Assembly (NCBI GenBank): GCA_964487285.1 | Contig: CAZAPZ010000011.1 | Span: forward strand, 1 to 25,873 | Direction of reading: 5' to 3' | Length of the DNA stretch: 25,873 bases | DNA from: CAZAPZ01 sp964487285 | Lineage (GTDB): Bacteria; Campylobacterota_A; Desulfurellia; JAADFJ01 | Shown: piece by piece, positions 7,947 to 15,638 of the stretch | Numbering within the stretch: the first letter of the stretch is position 1 | How the letters are laid out: each line of letters starts with the position of its first letter | Notes under the pieces: model-generated | Database searches by the model: none | Seen by the model: the letters and a program-made list of their open reading frames with translations, nothing else | Told to the model about the DNA's origin: nothing | Made by a program: the position numbers and the translations under genes

Positions 7947-9093
7947 ACTTTCAAACCGTTTGAGCAAGCTTCCTCCATATTTATTTGCGGAGATAGATAA
8001 GGCTAAAAACGAATTGGTGAATAAAGGTAGAAAGATACTTGATCTTGGAATAGGTGATCCTGATTTGCCAACGCCTGAACCTATAATTAATGCGGCCGCA
8101 GAGGCGCTTCACAATCCAATCAATCATTGTTATCCGAGCTATAAAGGATCGTTTAAATTCAGGGAAGCTGTGTCAAGGTGGTATGAAAATCGGTTCAATG
8201 TGAATCTTGACCCTGAGAATGAAATAATATCCCTAATCGGTTCAAAAGAGGGAGTAGGGCATCTGCCATTGGCATTTTTAAACTTGGGAGATATTTCACT
8301 TATTCCGGATCCTGCATATCCTGTTTATTTTGTAGGTACGATATTTGCAGGCGGCACTGCTTACAAAATTCCGTTATTGGAAGAAAACGATTTTTTACCC
8401 GATTTTGAAAACATTCCTGCTGAGATCTTGAAAAAATCGAAGCTTATCTATCTGAATTATCCGAATAATCCTACATCGGCGGTTGCCGATTATTCATTTT
8501 ACGAGAAGGCAATATTTTATGCCAAGAAATATGATATCATTATTGTATCGGATCAGGCATATTCTGAAATATATTATGATAAACCTCCAATTAGCATACT
8601 TGAACTGCCTAATGCAAAAGACGTTGTGATAGAACTCAATTCGTTGTCAAAAAGTTTCAATATGACAGGCTGGAGAGTTGGAATGGCGGTCGGAAATAAA
8701 AAACTTGTTGAAGGTTTGGGCAAAATTAAGACTAACATTGATTCAGGTGTATTCGGAGCAATTCAAGATGCTGCCGTTTATGCTATGGGTCATTATAAGG
8801 ACTTAACGGATCAAATACGGTCGGTTTATGCAAAAAGGAGAGCTCAATTAGCAGATGCACTCAAAATTGCCAAATTTAGTTTCAAAATGCCTGAAGCAAC
8901 ATTTTACTTTTGGATAAAAACACCAGACGGAGCAGGCTCGAGAGAATTTGCCGAAAGGCTGCTTCTTGAGAAAGGAATTGTAGTAACGCCAGGTGTTGGT
9001 TTCGGAGAGTCAGGTGAAGGATATTTTAGGATAAGTATGACAGCCGATAAAAAGACTTTGGAGCAGGCGGCAAAAACGATTGCATCACTATAA
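7912..9093 (+). CDS. dapL: LL-diaminopimelate aminotransferase (DapL2-type), class I/II PLP enzyme
   Basis: Converts tetrahydrodipicolinate directly to LL-diaminopimelate using glutamate, for meso-DAP and lysine synthesis. The opening LSNRLSKLPPYLFAEIDKAKNEL with LGIGDPDLPTP is characteristic of the DapL2 branch rather than ordinary aspartate aminotransferases. PLP-site features: YPNNPTSA (183-190), D214/Y217 region, the Schiff-base lysine K247 in SLSKSFNMTGWRVG, and a substrate-carboxylate Arg near the C-terminus (GYFRIS). Length (393) fits. An internal ATG at codon 9 also matches the family N-terminus; AAGG at 7899-7902 favours the first ATG. folK overlaps its last codons. No other lysine genes are adjacent. 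Confidence 0.87.
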   Translation: MKKDSVYNMDVKLSNRLSKLPPYLFAEIDKAKNELVNKGRKILDLGIGDPDLPTPEPIINAAAEALHNPINHCYPSYKGSFKFREAVSRWYENRFNVNLDPENEIISLIGSKEGVGHLPLAFLNLGDISLIPDPAYPVYFVGTIFAGGTAYKIPLLEENDFLPDFENIPAEILKKSKLIYLNYPNNPTSAVADYSFYEKAIFYAKKYDIIIVSDQAYSEIYYDKPPISILELPNAKDVVIELNSLSKSFNMTGWRVGMAVGNKKLVEGLGKIKTNIDSGVFGAIQDAAVYAMGHYKDLTDQIRSVYAKRRAQLADALKIAKFSFKMPEATFYFWIKTPDGAGSREFAERLLLEKGIVVTPGVGFGESGEGYFRISMTADKKTLEQAAKTIASL

Positions 9094-9574
9094 AGTCTTG
9101 ATAGGAATCGGCTGCAATATCGGCGATCGCAAAAGCAGCATTTTTAACGCCATCGGTGCAATGAAATTTTGCGATATTAAAAGAATCTCAAATCTTTACG
9201 AAACTTCTCCTGTGGGGTATGTCGACCAACCGAAGTTTTATAACCTATGCGTAACTGTTGTTACAGACACGATGCCGTTTGCATTTTTATTGATGCTTAA
9301 AAATATAGAGCATAAGATGGGAAGAGCGAACGGCATAAGATGGGGTCCAAGGATAATAGACCTTGATATTCTTTTATTTGATGATAAAATAATATTCAGC
9401 AGGAGGCTGATTGTTCCGCATAAAGAGATGCCTAATAGGAGGTTTGTGCTGGAGCCGTCTATAGAAATTGCGGGAGACTGGATAGTTCCCGGATCAGTTA
9501 GCGTAGATGCTCTCTACCGTGAGAGGAGAGAAGCTCTTAAATCGCAAATTGTAAAAATTGTTGAGGTTGCATAG
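9080..9574 (+). CDS. folK: 6-hydroxymethyl-7,8-dihydropterin pyrophosphokinase (HPPK)
   Basis: Transfers pyrophosphate from ATP to 6-hydroxymethyldihydropterin in folate synthesis. Diagnostic motifs are the N-terminal GIGCNIGDR, NLYETSPVGYVDQPKFYN (38-55), the ATP/Mg site RWGPRIIDLDILLF (87-100, with D94 and D96) and PHKEMPNRRFVLEP. The start is TTG, overlapping the stop of dapL by 14 bp, with GGAGCAGG upstream, so translation is probably coupled. At 164 residues it is normal. folK next to panB-panC-panD is a common arrangement, both pathways starting from tetrahydrofolate-dependent or pantoate chemistry. Confidence 0.95.
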   Translation: MHHYKVLIGIGCNIGDRKSSIFNAIGAMKFCDIKRISNLYETSPVGYVDQPKFYNLCVTVVTDTMPFAFLLMLKNIEHKMGRANGIRWGPRIIDLDILLFDDKIIFSRRLIVPHKEMPNRRFVLEPSIEIAGDWIVPGSVSVDALYRERREALKSQIVKIVEVA

Positions 9575-9602
9575 CCAATTTCATATGTCTATGAATTGGC
9601 TA
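9572..9602 (+). terminator. Stem-loop between folK and panB
   Basis: TAGCCAATTTCATA (9572-9585) pairs with TATGAATTGGCTA (9590-9602) with one bulged T and a TGTC loop. The stem includes the folK stop codon. No T-run follows, so it is not a standard Rho-independent terminator; it may attenuate, protect an RNA end, or set the expression of panB relative to folK. Confidence 0.5.
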
Positions 9603-9639
9603 TATGAATTTATACCAGGTTTACCTGAAGGAGGAAGCC

Positions 9640-10422
9640 ATGGAGCTAATGGATGTAGTTAAAAAGAAAAGAGATGGCGAAAAAATTGCCATGATAACCG
9701 CCTATGATTTCACGCAATCGTCAATTGCCGCTGAAGCAGGTGTTGATCTTATTCTTGTTGGAGATTCCCTGTCAATGGTGATACAAGGCAACGGTTCCAC
9801 TATACCGGTGTCGATGAAGCAGATGCTTTATCATGCTGAAATTGTTGTTAGAGGAGCCGGCGATGTTCCGGTTGTTGCCGATATGCCGTTTTTGTCGTAT
9901 CAGACAGATATCTCAAGCGCAATCAGAAACGCAGGAAACCTGCTTAAAGTAGGAGCAAAAGCGATAAAAATAGAAGGAAATTTTTCCAAACTAACCGAAT
10001 CGCTTGTATCAATAGGCATACCTGTAATGGGACATCTTGGCTTAACGCCTCAATCGGTTAATCAGCTTGGAGGATATCATCTTCAAGGTAAAGATGATAT
10101 GTCTGCAAAAAGACTGATAGAGGATGCTAAACAGCTTGAATCTGCAGGTGCATTTTCAATTGTCCTTGAGGCTGTGCCCTCACATGTAGCAAAAGAGATC
10201 TCCGAATCAATATCAATTCCAACAATAGGAATAGGAGCCGGCATTAACTGTGACGGTCAAGTTTTGGTATATCATGATCTGCTCGGACTATTCGACGGCT
10301 TTAAACCCAAATTTGTGAAACGCTATGCTAATCTCAAACAGATAGCTATTGAAGCTATAAAAGATTATTCATTAGAAGTAAAATCCGGAAAGTTTCCGGA
10401 TAATGAGCATAGTTGGAGCTGA
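9640..10422 (+). CDS. panB: 3-methyl-2-oxobutanoate hydroxymethyltransferase
   Basis: Makes ketopantoate from 2-ketoisovalerate and 5,10-methylene-THF, the first step toward pantothenate. Visible: MITAYDF, LVGDSLSMVIQG, the Mg-binding residues D42, D81 and E112, GHLGLTPQSVNQLGG (131-145), and the catalytic glutamate of LEAVP at 177; IGIGAG and VYHDLLGLF close the barrel. The start follows a strong GGAGG ribosome site; the frame is open further upstream but overlaps a hairpin. Length is about 260 residues, normal for PanB. It leads the panBCD-pgi run. Confidence 0.97.
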   Translation: MELMDVVKKKRDGEKIAMITAYDFTQSSIAAEAGVDLILVGDSLSMVIQGNGSTIPVSMKQMLYHAEIVVRGAGDVPVVADMPFLSYQTDISSAIRNAGNLLKVGAKAIKIEGNFSKLTESLVSIGIPVMGHLGLTPQSVNQLGGYHLQGKDDMSAKRLIEDAKQLESAGAFSIVLEAVPSHVAKEISESISIPTIGIGAGINCDGQVLVYHDLLGLFDGFKPKFVKRYANLKQIAIEAIKDYSLEVKSGKFPDNEHSWS

Positions 10423-10423
10423 T

Positions 10424-11257
10424 ATGAGAATAGCAAAAACGGTAGATGAAGTCCGCTCCTTTTTAAAGGAGAGCGGCCATTCTGTTGGATTTGTGCCTAC
10501 AATGGGATTTTTGCACAAAGGGCATGTTGAATTGATCAAGAAAGCCCGCAAGTTATGTAAAACGGTTGTTGTATCAATTTTTGTAAATCCAACTCAGTTT
10601 ACTCCGAATGAAGATTTAAACATCTATCCGAGGGATTTTGAACATGATAAAACTATTTGTGAAAATAACGGTGTAGATATAACTTTTTATCCGCCGGCAG
10701 ATGAGATCTATCATGATAGTTTTTTAACGACCGTTAAGGTTGATAAGCTGACCGATGTTCTGGAAGGCAAGAGCAGACCGACTCATTTTGAAGGAGTGAC
10801 TACTGTTGTTGCAAAGCTTTTTAATATTATTATGCCTGATCTTGCGTTTTTTGGTAAAAAAGATGCTCAGCAGTTGATTATCGTAAGAAAGATGGTAGAA
10901 GATCTTAACATGCCTCTTGAAATAGTGTCTGTTGAAACTGTACGTGAGAAAGACGGTCTTGCATGTTCAAGCAGAAACAACTATCTAAATGATAAGCAGA
11001 GAAAGCAAGCTGCTGTTCTTTACAAAGCTTTGAAAAAAGCGGAGGCTGCTATTAAGATGGGTCAGAAAGAGTGCAGCATTATAGAAAAAATTATAGAAAT
11101 GGAAATTAAAAAGTCCAAAGAAGCTAATATAGATTATATCTCATGCAATAAAATTGATGATCTGACTAAATTGAACAGAATAATTGAAGATATCAGTCTT
11201 ATTTCGCTTGCCGTTTCTTTCGGTAAAACAAGACTGATAGATAATATCTGGGTATAG
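10424..11257 (+). CDS. panC: Pantothenate synthetase (pantoate--beta-alanine ligase)
   Basis: Joins pantoate and beta-alanine with ATP to give pantothenate. Motifs: VPTMGFLHKGHVELI, containing the HxGH nucleotide-binding signature (residues 31-34), VSIFVNPTQF, GVTTVVAKLFNIIMPDLAFFGKKDAQQL, and the loop LACSSRNNYL. Length is 277 residues. The ATG used here has GGAG a few bases upstream and starts one base after the panB stop; an in-frame ATG 21 bp earlier would overlap panB. The tight spacing implies coupled translation with panB. Confidence 0.97.
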   Translation: MRIAKTVDEVRSFLKESGHSVGFVPTMGFLHKGHVELIKKARKLCKTVVVSIFVNPTQFTPNEDLNIYPRDFEHDKTICENNGVDITFYPPADEIYHDSFLTTVKVDKLTDVLEGKSRPTHFEGVTTVVAKLFNIIMPDLAFFGKKDAQQLIIVRKMVEDLNMPLEIVSVETVREKDGLACSSRNNYLNDKQRKQAAVLYKALKKAEAAIKMGQKECSIIEKIIEMEIKKSKEANIDYISCNKIDDLTKLNRIIEDISLISLAVSFGKTRLIDNIWV

Positions 11258-11268
11258 GGGGACAGAAA

Positions 11269-11625
11269 ATGTTATCTAATATGTTAAAAGGAAAAATTCA
11301 TAGAGCTGTTGTTACCGAGGCCGATCTCAACTATGAGGGCAGCATAACGATAGATAAAACGCTTGCTGAATCATCAGGAATATTGCCTTATGAACAAGTA
11401 AGTGTCTATGATATAAATAATGGAAATAGGATAACCACATATTGTCTTTACGGAGAAAAAGATTCAGGTATAATCTGCATGAATGGAGCAGCGGCAAGGA
11501 GAGTGTCCGTTGGCGATCTCATAATAATAGTGGCTTTTGTGCTTATTGATGAAAAGGAAATACAAAACTTTTCGCCAAAGATTGTGCTGGTCGATGATCA
11601 TAATAAAATAAAAAAGATATTATGA
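11269..11625 (+). CDS. panD: Aspartate 1-decarboxylase proenzyme
   Basis: Pyruvoyl enzyme that makes beta-alanine from aspartate, feeding PanC. The N-terminus MLSNMLKGKIHRAVVTEADLNYEGS lines up with E. coli PanD, with self-cleavage expected between G24 and S25 in YEGSITID. Further family features: YEQVSVYDINNGNRITTY and GAAARRVSVGDLIIIVAF. 118 residues, slightly shorter than E. coli. AGGGGGAC precedes the start. The last 4 bp overlap pgi, so expression is coupled. Confidence 0.97.
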   Translation: MLSNMLKGKIHRAVVTEADLNYEGSITIDKTLAESSGILPYEQVSVYDINNGNRITTYCLYGEKDSGIICMNGAAARRVSVGDLIIIVAFVLIDEKEIQNFSPKIVLVDDHNKIKKIL

Positions 11626-12824
11626 AATTTATTTATAATGAATTGGATAATGAATTTATAAAGAAACTGACAAGTAACTATTCTGAAATAAAAGCTAAAA
11701 TTTCTAACGTATATGATGATTGGGGCTTTATGTCACTTGACAAAGATAAAGATATGACAGACTTTTTTGAGAAAAACAGAGGAAAGTGGAGCAGGTTTGT
11801 CCAGATAGGAATGGGAGGTTCAACTTTAGGAGCAGAAGCATTAAATGAATTTCTTGGTACTCCGGAGGGCAAGTCAGCGCAGTTTGTAAACAATATTGAT
11901 AGTCAAATGGCAAAAACATTGTTGTCATATCGCCCTGATACGCTTTATCACATTGTAAGTAAGTCGGGGGCAACCACTGAAACCATATCAAACTTAATAT
12001 ATTTAATCAATCATTTTGAAGGCGATCTTAAAAAACAACTAATCATAAGTACGGGAAATTCCGGGTTTCTCAAAGAATTTGCCGACCGTCATAGCATCAA
12101 GCGTTTTAGCATACCCGAGAATGTCGGAGGCAGATATTCGATCTTTAGTCCTGTCGGTATGGCGCTTGCATCATTCATGCAGTACGATATAGATAAAATT
12201 TTTCAAGGGGCATCAGAAACCGCTATGCTATCAGGTAATACCCCAAGTTTTCCGTATCTGTTTAGTATGATATCATCTGAACTTTTCAATGAAGGTAAGA
12301 CGGATCTCATAATATTTTGCTATTCAAAAAGACTTATGAGAACGGCATACTGGTTCAGGCAGCTTTGGGCCGAAAGTCTTGGGAAGCTAAATAAGCGGGA
12401 CGGTAAAGAGATTAGATCCGGTCAGACACCTATTGTTGCAGAAGGTGCATCGGATCAGCATAGTCAGCTTCAGCTTTATAGAGAAGGTCCGCTTAATAAA
12501 CAGTTTTGTTTTATGAGAGGTCCTATTGATGATGATCAAAAATTATCGGTATCTTCGGAGTTCAACGCATTTAGTTATTTAGATGGATACTCTTTAGACG
12601 AAATAAAGCTTGTAGAAGCCGAAGCAACAAAACAGAGTTTGTCTATGAAATCGCCTGTAATGACTATTCAGACTCAAACATATAGTGAGAAGTCATTCGG
12701 AAAACTTATAATGGGTTTGATGCTCGCTACTGCAATTGCGGGAGAAATTCTTGATATTAACGCTTTCAATCAGCCCGGAGTGGAACTTGGAAAGGTGTTA
12801 ACTAAAAAACTGTTTAATAAATAA
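11622..12824 (+). CDS. pgi: Glucose-6-phosphate isomerase (compact form)
   Basis: Interconverts glucose-6-phosphate and fructose-6-phosphate. SIS-fold features: FVQIGMGGSTLGAEAL (about 60-75), HIVSKSGATTETISN, NVGGRYSIFSPVGM with the catalytic arginine, GASDQHSQLQLYREGP with the active-site histidine, and the C-terminal FNQPGVELGK lysine motif. At 400 residues it is shorter than the 550-residue enterobacterial type but typical of the compact bacterial form. It overlaps panD by 4 bp, an unusual partner, which looks like operon packing rather than a functional link. Confidence 0.96.
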   Translation: MKFIYNELDNEFIKKLTSNYSEIKAKISNVYDDWGFMSLDKDKDMTDFFEKNRGKWSRFVQIGMGGSTLGAEALNEFLGTPEGKSAQFVNNIDSQMAKTLLSYRPDTLYHIVSKSGATTETISNLIYLINHFEGDLKKQLIISTGNSGFLKEFADRHSIKRFSIPENVGGRYSIFSPVGMALASFMQYDIDKIFQGASETAMLSGNTPSFPYLFSMISSELFNEGKTDLIIFCYSKRLMRTAYWFRQLWAESLGKLNKRDGKEIRSGQTPIVAEGASDQHSQLQLYREGPLNKQFCFMRGPIDDDQKLSVSSEFNAFSYLDGYSLDEIKLVEAEATKQSLSMKSPVMTIQTQTYSEKSFGKLIMGLMLATAIAGEILDINAFNQPGVELGKVLTKKLFNK

Positions 12825-12834
12825 GGATTAGAAA

Positions 12835-12945
12835 ATGTCGGATGAAATGCTAAGCTGGAGAGAAAAGAAGAATTGCACTTGCTTTAAGTTCCATAATTTT
12901 CAAAGCAAATGTTACCTATTTGAACACAGTGGTCTCGTTGCTTAA
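12835..12945 (+). CDS. Possible small protein, 36 aa, three cysteines
   Basis: A short ORF with a well-placed ribosome site (AAGGA at 12823-12827, seven bases before the ATG) directly after the pgi stop and 21 bp before the YbgC gene. The product contains a CTC pair and a third cysteine a dozen residues later, plus several aromatic residues. No family was recognised. The good spacing and its place inside an operon favour translation; the small size means chance is still possible. Confidence 0.35.
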   Translation: MSDEMLSWREKKNCTCFKFHNFQSKCYLFEHSGLVA

Positions 12946-12966
12946 TGCTGCTGTTAAGAGTATAAA

Positions 12967-13356
12967 ATGAAATTTAGTTATAAAGTCTATTATGAGGATA
13001 CGGATTCCGGTGGTGTAGTATATTTTGCAAACTATCTTAAATTTCTTGAGAGAGCAAAAACAGATTTTATGGAATTCTATGGTATTGATATTGCAAAATG
13101 GCATAAAGCCGGTATTTTTTTGGCTGTGCGAAAAGGCAGCATAAGGTGGATGAAGCCGGCTGAGCTTGGTGATATATTGACTGTTGATGTTGAGTTTAAA
13201 TCGATAAAAAAGGCGAGTATTCAGTATAAATATAACGTTTATGTTAAAGATGTAATATATTGTACAGCACAGATTGATACAGTGGTTATAAACAAAGATA
13301 AGAAGCCGATTCCGATTCCATCTGAATGGAAAGAAAAGTTGAACCGATTTTTATAA
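12967..13356 (+). CDS. ybgC: YbgC/4-hydroxybenzoyl-CoA thioesterase-family acyl-CoA thioesterase
   Basis: Hot-dog-fold thioesterase. The N-terminal YYEDTDSGGVVYFANYLKFLERAKTDF is the YbgC signature, with the catalytic Asp in EDTD and the VYFANYL helix start. YbgC enzymes hydrolyse short-chain or acyl-ACP/CoA thioesters; in Proteobacteria the gene usually heads the tol-pal operon, but no tol or pal gene is present here. 129 residues, normal. The ribosome site (TAAGAG) is modest. Specificity cannot be predicted. Confidence 0.9.
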   Translation: MKFSYKVYYEDTDSGGVVYFANYLKFLERAKTDFMEFYGIDIAKWHKAGIFLAVRKGSIRWMKPAELGDILTVDVEFKSIKKASIQYKYNVYVKDVIYCTAQIDTVVINKDKKPIPIPSEWKEKLNRFL

Positions 13357-13401
13357 AATGCGTAATATCGGCTATTATTCAAAATAGTCTATGAAATATG
13401 T

Positions 13402-13430
13402 TTGACACAATCTGTTAACGAAGCTATTAT
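13402..13430 (+). promoter_or_regulatory. Near-consensus sigma-70 promoter of the porGDAB operon
   Basis: TTGACA at 13402-13407, a 17-bp spacer, and TATTAT at 13425-13430: one mismatch to the ideal promoter. Transcription should start about 30-35 bp before porG, whose ribosome site ACAGGAGG lies at its end. An open frame starting with the TTG of the -35 box is therefore an artefact of the promoter. Confidence 0.8.
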
Positions 13431-13470
13431 TTATAATGCTAATATAACAATAAACTTACAGGAGGCATTA

Positions 13471-14052
13471 ATGGGATATAAACTTAATATACGGTGGCAC
13501 GGAAGAGCCGGGCAGGGTGCCGTAACAGCAGCAAAAACCGTTGCTGAACTGGTAGCCCAAGATGCGAGAAAATATGTTCAGGGGTTTGCAGTATATGGGG
13601 CTGAAAAACGCGGTGCTCCGGTTGTCGGATTTACAAGAATAGAAGATGTACCGATCAGAAGACATACGTCTAAAATGTCGCCTGATGTTGTGGTACTTTT
13701 AGATCCTTCATTAGCCGGAATTATCGATATCACGGAAGATGCCTTGAAAGGCGCCAGTTTAATAATTAATTCACCCAAAACAAAGGATGATATCAGCAGG
13801 GAATTGGGTGTGGATCAATCGCTTTTCAAAGTTTATGTTTTGGACGCCAGCAAAATAAGCAAAGAGGAATTAGGCAAGGCTATACCTAATTCTCCAATGA
13901 TAGGAGCAATGGCAAAGGTTACCGGACTTTTTGGCGAAGAGGAACTGGCAGGTGCTATAAGAGCACTCTTTGATGAGCAAGGCAAATTTTCAGATAAGAT
14001 TATAGATGGTAATGTAAAGTCGGTTAAGAGGGCATTTGAGGAGGTTTCCTGA
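13471..14052 (+). CDS. porG: Pyruvate:ferredoxin oxidoreductase, gamma subunit
   Basis: Gamma subunit of the four-subunit 2-oxoacid:ferredoxin oxidoreductase. IRWHGRAGQGAVTAAKTVAELVAQ is the diagnostic N-terminal motif of the KorC/PorG fold, followed by VQGFAVYGAEKRGAPVVGFTRI and PNSPMIGAMAKVTGL. The start has a strong AGGAGG site and comes right after the promoter; the frame is open to 13402 but that part is promoter. 193 residues. The order gamma-delta-alpha-beta is the PorGDAB arrangement found for example in Epsilonproteobacteria and Thermotoga. Pyruvate is the likeliest substrate; a branched-chain oxoacid cannot be excluded. Confidence 0.93.
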   Translation: MGYKLNIRWHGRAGQGAVTAAKTVAELVAQDARKYVQGFAVYGAEKRGAPVVGFTRIEDVPIRRHTSKMSPDVVVLLDPSLAGIIDITEDALKGASLIINSPKTKDDISRELGVDQSLFKVYVLDASKISKEELGKAIPNSPMIGAMAKVTGLFGEEELAGAIRALFDEQGKFSDKIIDGNVKSVKRAFEEVS

Positions 14053-14450
14053 TGAATGTTAAAGGAGAAAGCTGCACAATTACCCCTAATACGCCAGGAT
14101 GCGGCAATGATAATAAACTATTAGGATGGCAGTCAATTGAGATCGGAGCAATGGTAACGGAGCCAGGCAATAGCAGAGTTTATGAGACAGGTACTTGGCG
14201 TGCCGAACAGCCCGTTTGGAATTCCGATACTTGCATTGATTGTATGCTGTGTTGGGTTGGATGTCCGGATACAGCTATAAAAGTCAAAGACGGTCATATG
14301 GCAGGTATAAATTATTTTGCATGCAAGGGGTGCGGAATTTGCGTTGAACAATGTCCTACGAAACCAAATTCGCTATCTATGATACCGGAAGATGCTGCAA
14401 GGGGACTCGAAGTACCTGAACGCGTAAAAATTGCTTTCAATAAGGAGTAA
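14052..14450 (+). CDS. porD: Pyruvate:ferredoxin oxidoreductase, delta (ferredoxin-like) subunit
   Basis: Electron-transfer subunit carrying two [4Fe-4S] clusters: CIDCMLCWVGCP (C61, C64, C67, C71) and CKGCGICVEQCP (C91, C94, C97, C101), a full set of eight ligands. The ~55-residue N-terminal extension with VYETGTWRAEQPVW is typical of PorD. ATG overlaps the porG stop as TGATG, and GAGGAGG in the end of porG serves as ribosome site, so the two subunits are coupled. It passes electrons from PorB to ferredoxin. Confidence 0.95.
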   Translation: MNVKGESCTITPNTPGCGNDNKLLGWQSIEIGAMVTEPGNSRVYETGTWRAEQPVWNSDTCIDCMLCWVGCPDTAIKVKDGHMAGINYFACKGCGICVEQCPTKPNSLSMIPEDAARGLEVPERVKIAFNKE

Positions 14451-14454
14451 TCTC

Positions 14455-15630
14455 ATGGGTAAAAGAGTAGCATTATCAGGTAATGAGGCAGCGGCAAACG
14501 CCATAAGACAGATTAATCCTGATGTAATTGCGGCATTTCCAATTACGCCGTCAACACCTATTCCAATGGCTGTTTCTCAATTCATTGCCGATGGAAAAAT
14601 GACAACCGAATTTGTAACTGTTGAATCCGAGCATTCGGCAATTAGTGCATGCGTTGGAGCATCTGCTGCAGGCGGCAGAGTTATGACTGCAACGAGTGCG
14701 AACGGATTGGCGCTTATGTTTGAGATACTCTATATCGCATCAGGCATGCGGCGTCCTATAGTAGCTCCTATTGTAGCGAGAGCACTTTCCGGACCGCTTA
14801 ATATACATGGTGACCATTCAGATGTTTATGGCGCAAGAGAAGCCGGATGGGTACAAATTTTTTGTGAAGATTCTCAAGAATATTACGATACCATTATTCA
14901 AAGCATCAGAATTGCAGAGAGTGAGTCAGTGCTTACTCCTGTTATGCCGATTGCAGACGGATTTGATGTAAGCCATACGGTTGAAAATTGGTATATGGAA
15001 GAGGATGAAGCCGTGCAGGAATTTATCGGTGAATATCATTCCAAATATTCTCTCCTTGATACGGCGCATCCTGTTACATTTGGAGCATGGGCACCTCCCG
15101 ATTGGTATTATGAACATAGGAGAAGTCAGTTGGAAGGTCTAAATAATGCCTATGATGCCGTCAGAAAAGTAGGTGCCGAATTTGGCAAAAAATTTGGTCG
15201 CTCATACGATATTTTGGAAAACTATCGTACAGACGGAGCCGAAATCATACTGATCGGAATGGGCAGTGTAAGCGGTACCATTAAAGATGCTATAGACAAT
15301 ATGCGAAATAATGGTGTTGCAGCAGGATTTTTACGCATCAGACTTTTTAGGCCATTCCCTTATAAAGATATTATTGATATATTAAAGAATGCGAAAGCCA
15401 TAGGTGTACTTGACAGGTGCATCACGGCTGGAGCTCAAACGGCTGCTTTATGCACAGATATTAGATCTGCTATGTATGGTATAACATCTGTCCCTATTAT
15501 AAATTATACATACGGGCTTGGCGGACGCGATACAACTGTTGAAGATATAGAAATGGTAGTTACCGAAGTCAAAGGTGCCGCAGACGGAAAAAAAGTTGAT
15601 CCCATAAATTATATAAACTTACGCTCTTAG
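14455..15630 (+). CDS. porA: Pyruvate:ferredoxin oxidoreductase, alpha subunit
   Basis: Alpha subunit, containing the pyrimidine-binding domain for thiamine diphosphate and the transketolase C-terminal-like domain. Motifs: FPITPSTPIPMAVSQF at the N-terminus, TVESEHSAISACVGASAAGGRVMTATSANGLALM, and IHGDHSDVYGAREAGWVQIF. The start is chosen at ATG after AAGGAG, 4 bp beyond the porD stop; an earlier in-frame start would overlap porD. 391 residues, normal for PorA. Together with PorB it forms the catalytic core that decarboxylates pyruvate to acetyl-CoA. Confidence 0.95.
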   Translation: MGKRVALSGNEAAANAIRQINPDVIAAFPITPSTPIPMAVSQFIADGKMTTEFVTVESEHSAISACVGASAAGGRVMTATSANGLALMFEILYIASGMRRPIVAPIVARALSGPLNIHGDHSDVYGAREAGWVQIFCEDSQEYYDTIIQSIRIAESESVLTPVMPIADGFDVSHTVENWYMEEDEAVQEFIGEYHSKYSLLDTAHPVTFGAWAPPDWYYEHRRSQLEGLNNAYDAVRKVGAEFGKKFGRSYDILENYRTDGAEIILIGMGSVSGTIKDAIDNMRNNGVAAGFLRIRLFRPFPYKDIIDILKNAKAIGVLDRCITAGAQTAALCTDIRSAMYGITSVPIINYTYGLGGRDTTVEDIEMVVTEVKGAADGKKVDPINYINLRS

Positions 15631-15638
15631 GAGGAAAA

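Noticed and set aside
9572..9602. folK-panB hairpin as a Rho-independent terminator ending the operon
   Set aside because: The stem is AT-rich and not followed by a T-run; panB starts 37 bp on in the same direction, so full termination is unlikely.
13402..13470. N-terminal extension of porG from a TTG at 13402
   Set aside because: The TTG is the -35 box of a near-consensus promoter, and a strong ribosome site precedes the ATG at 13471, which matches the family N-terminus.
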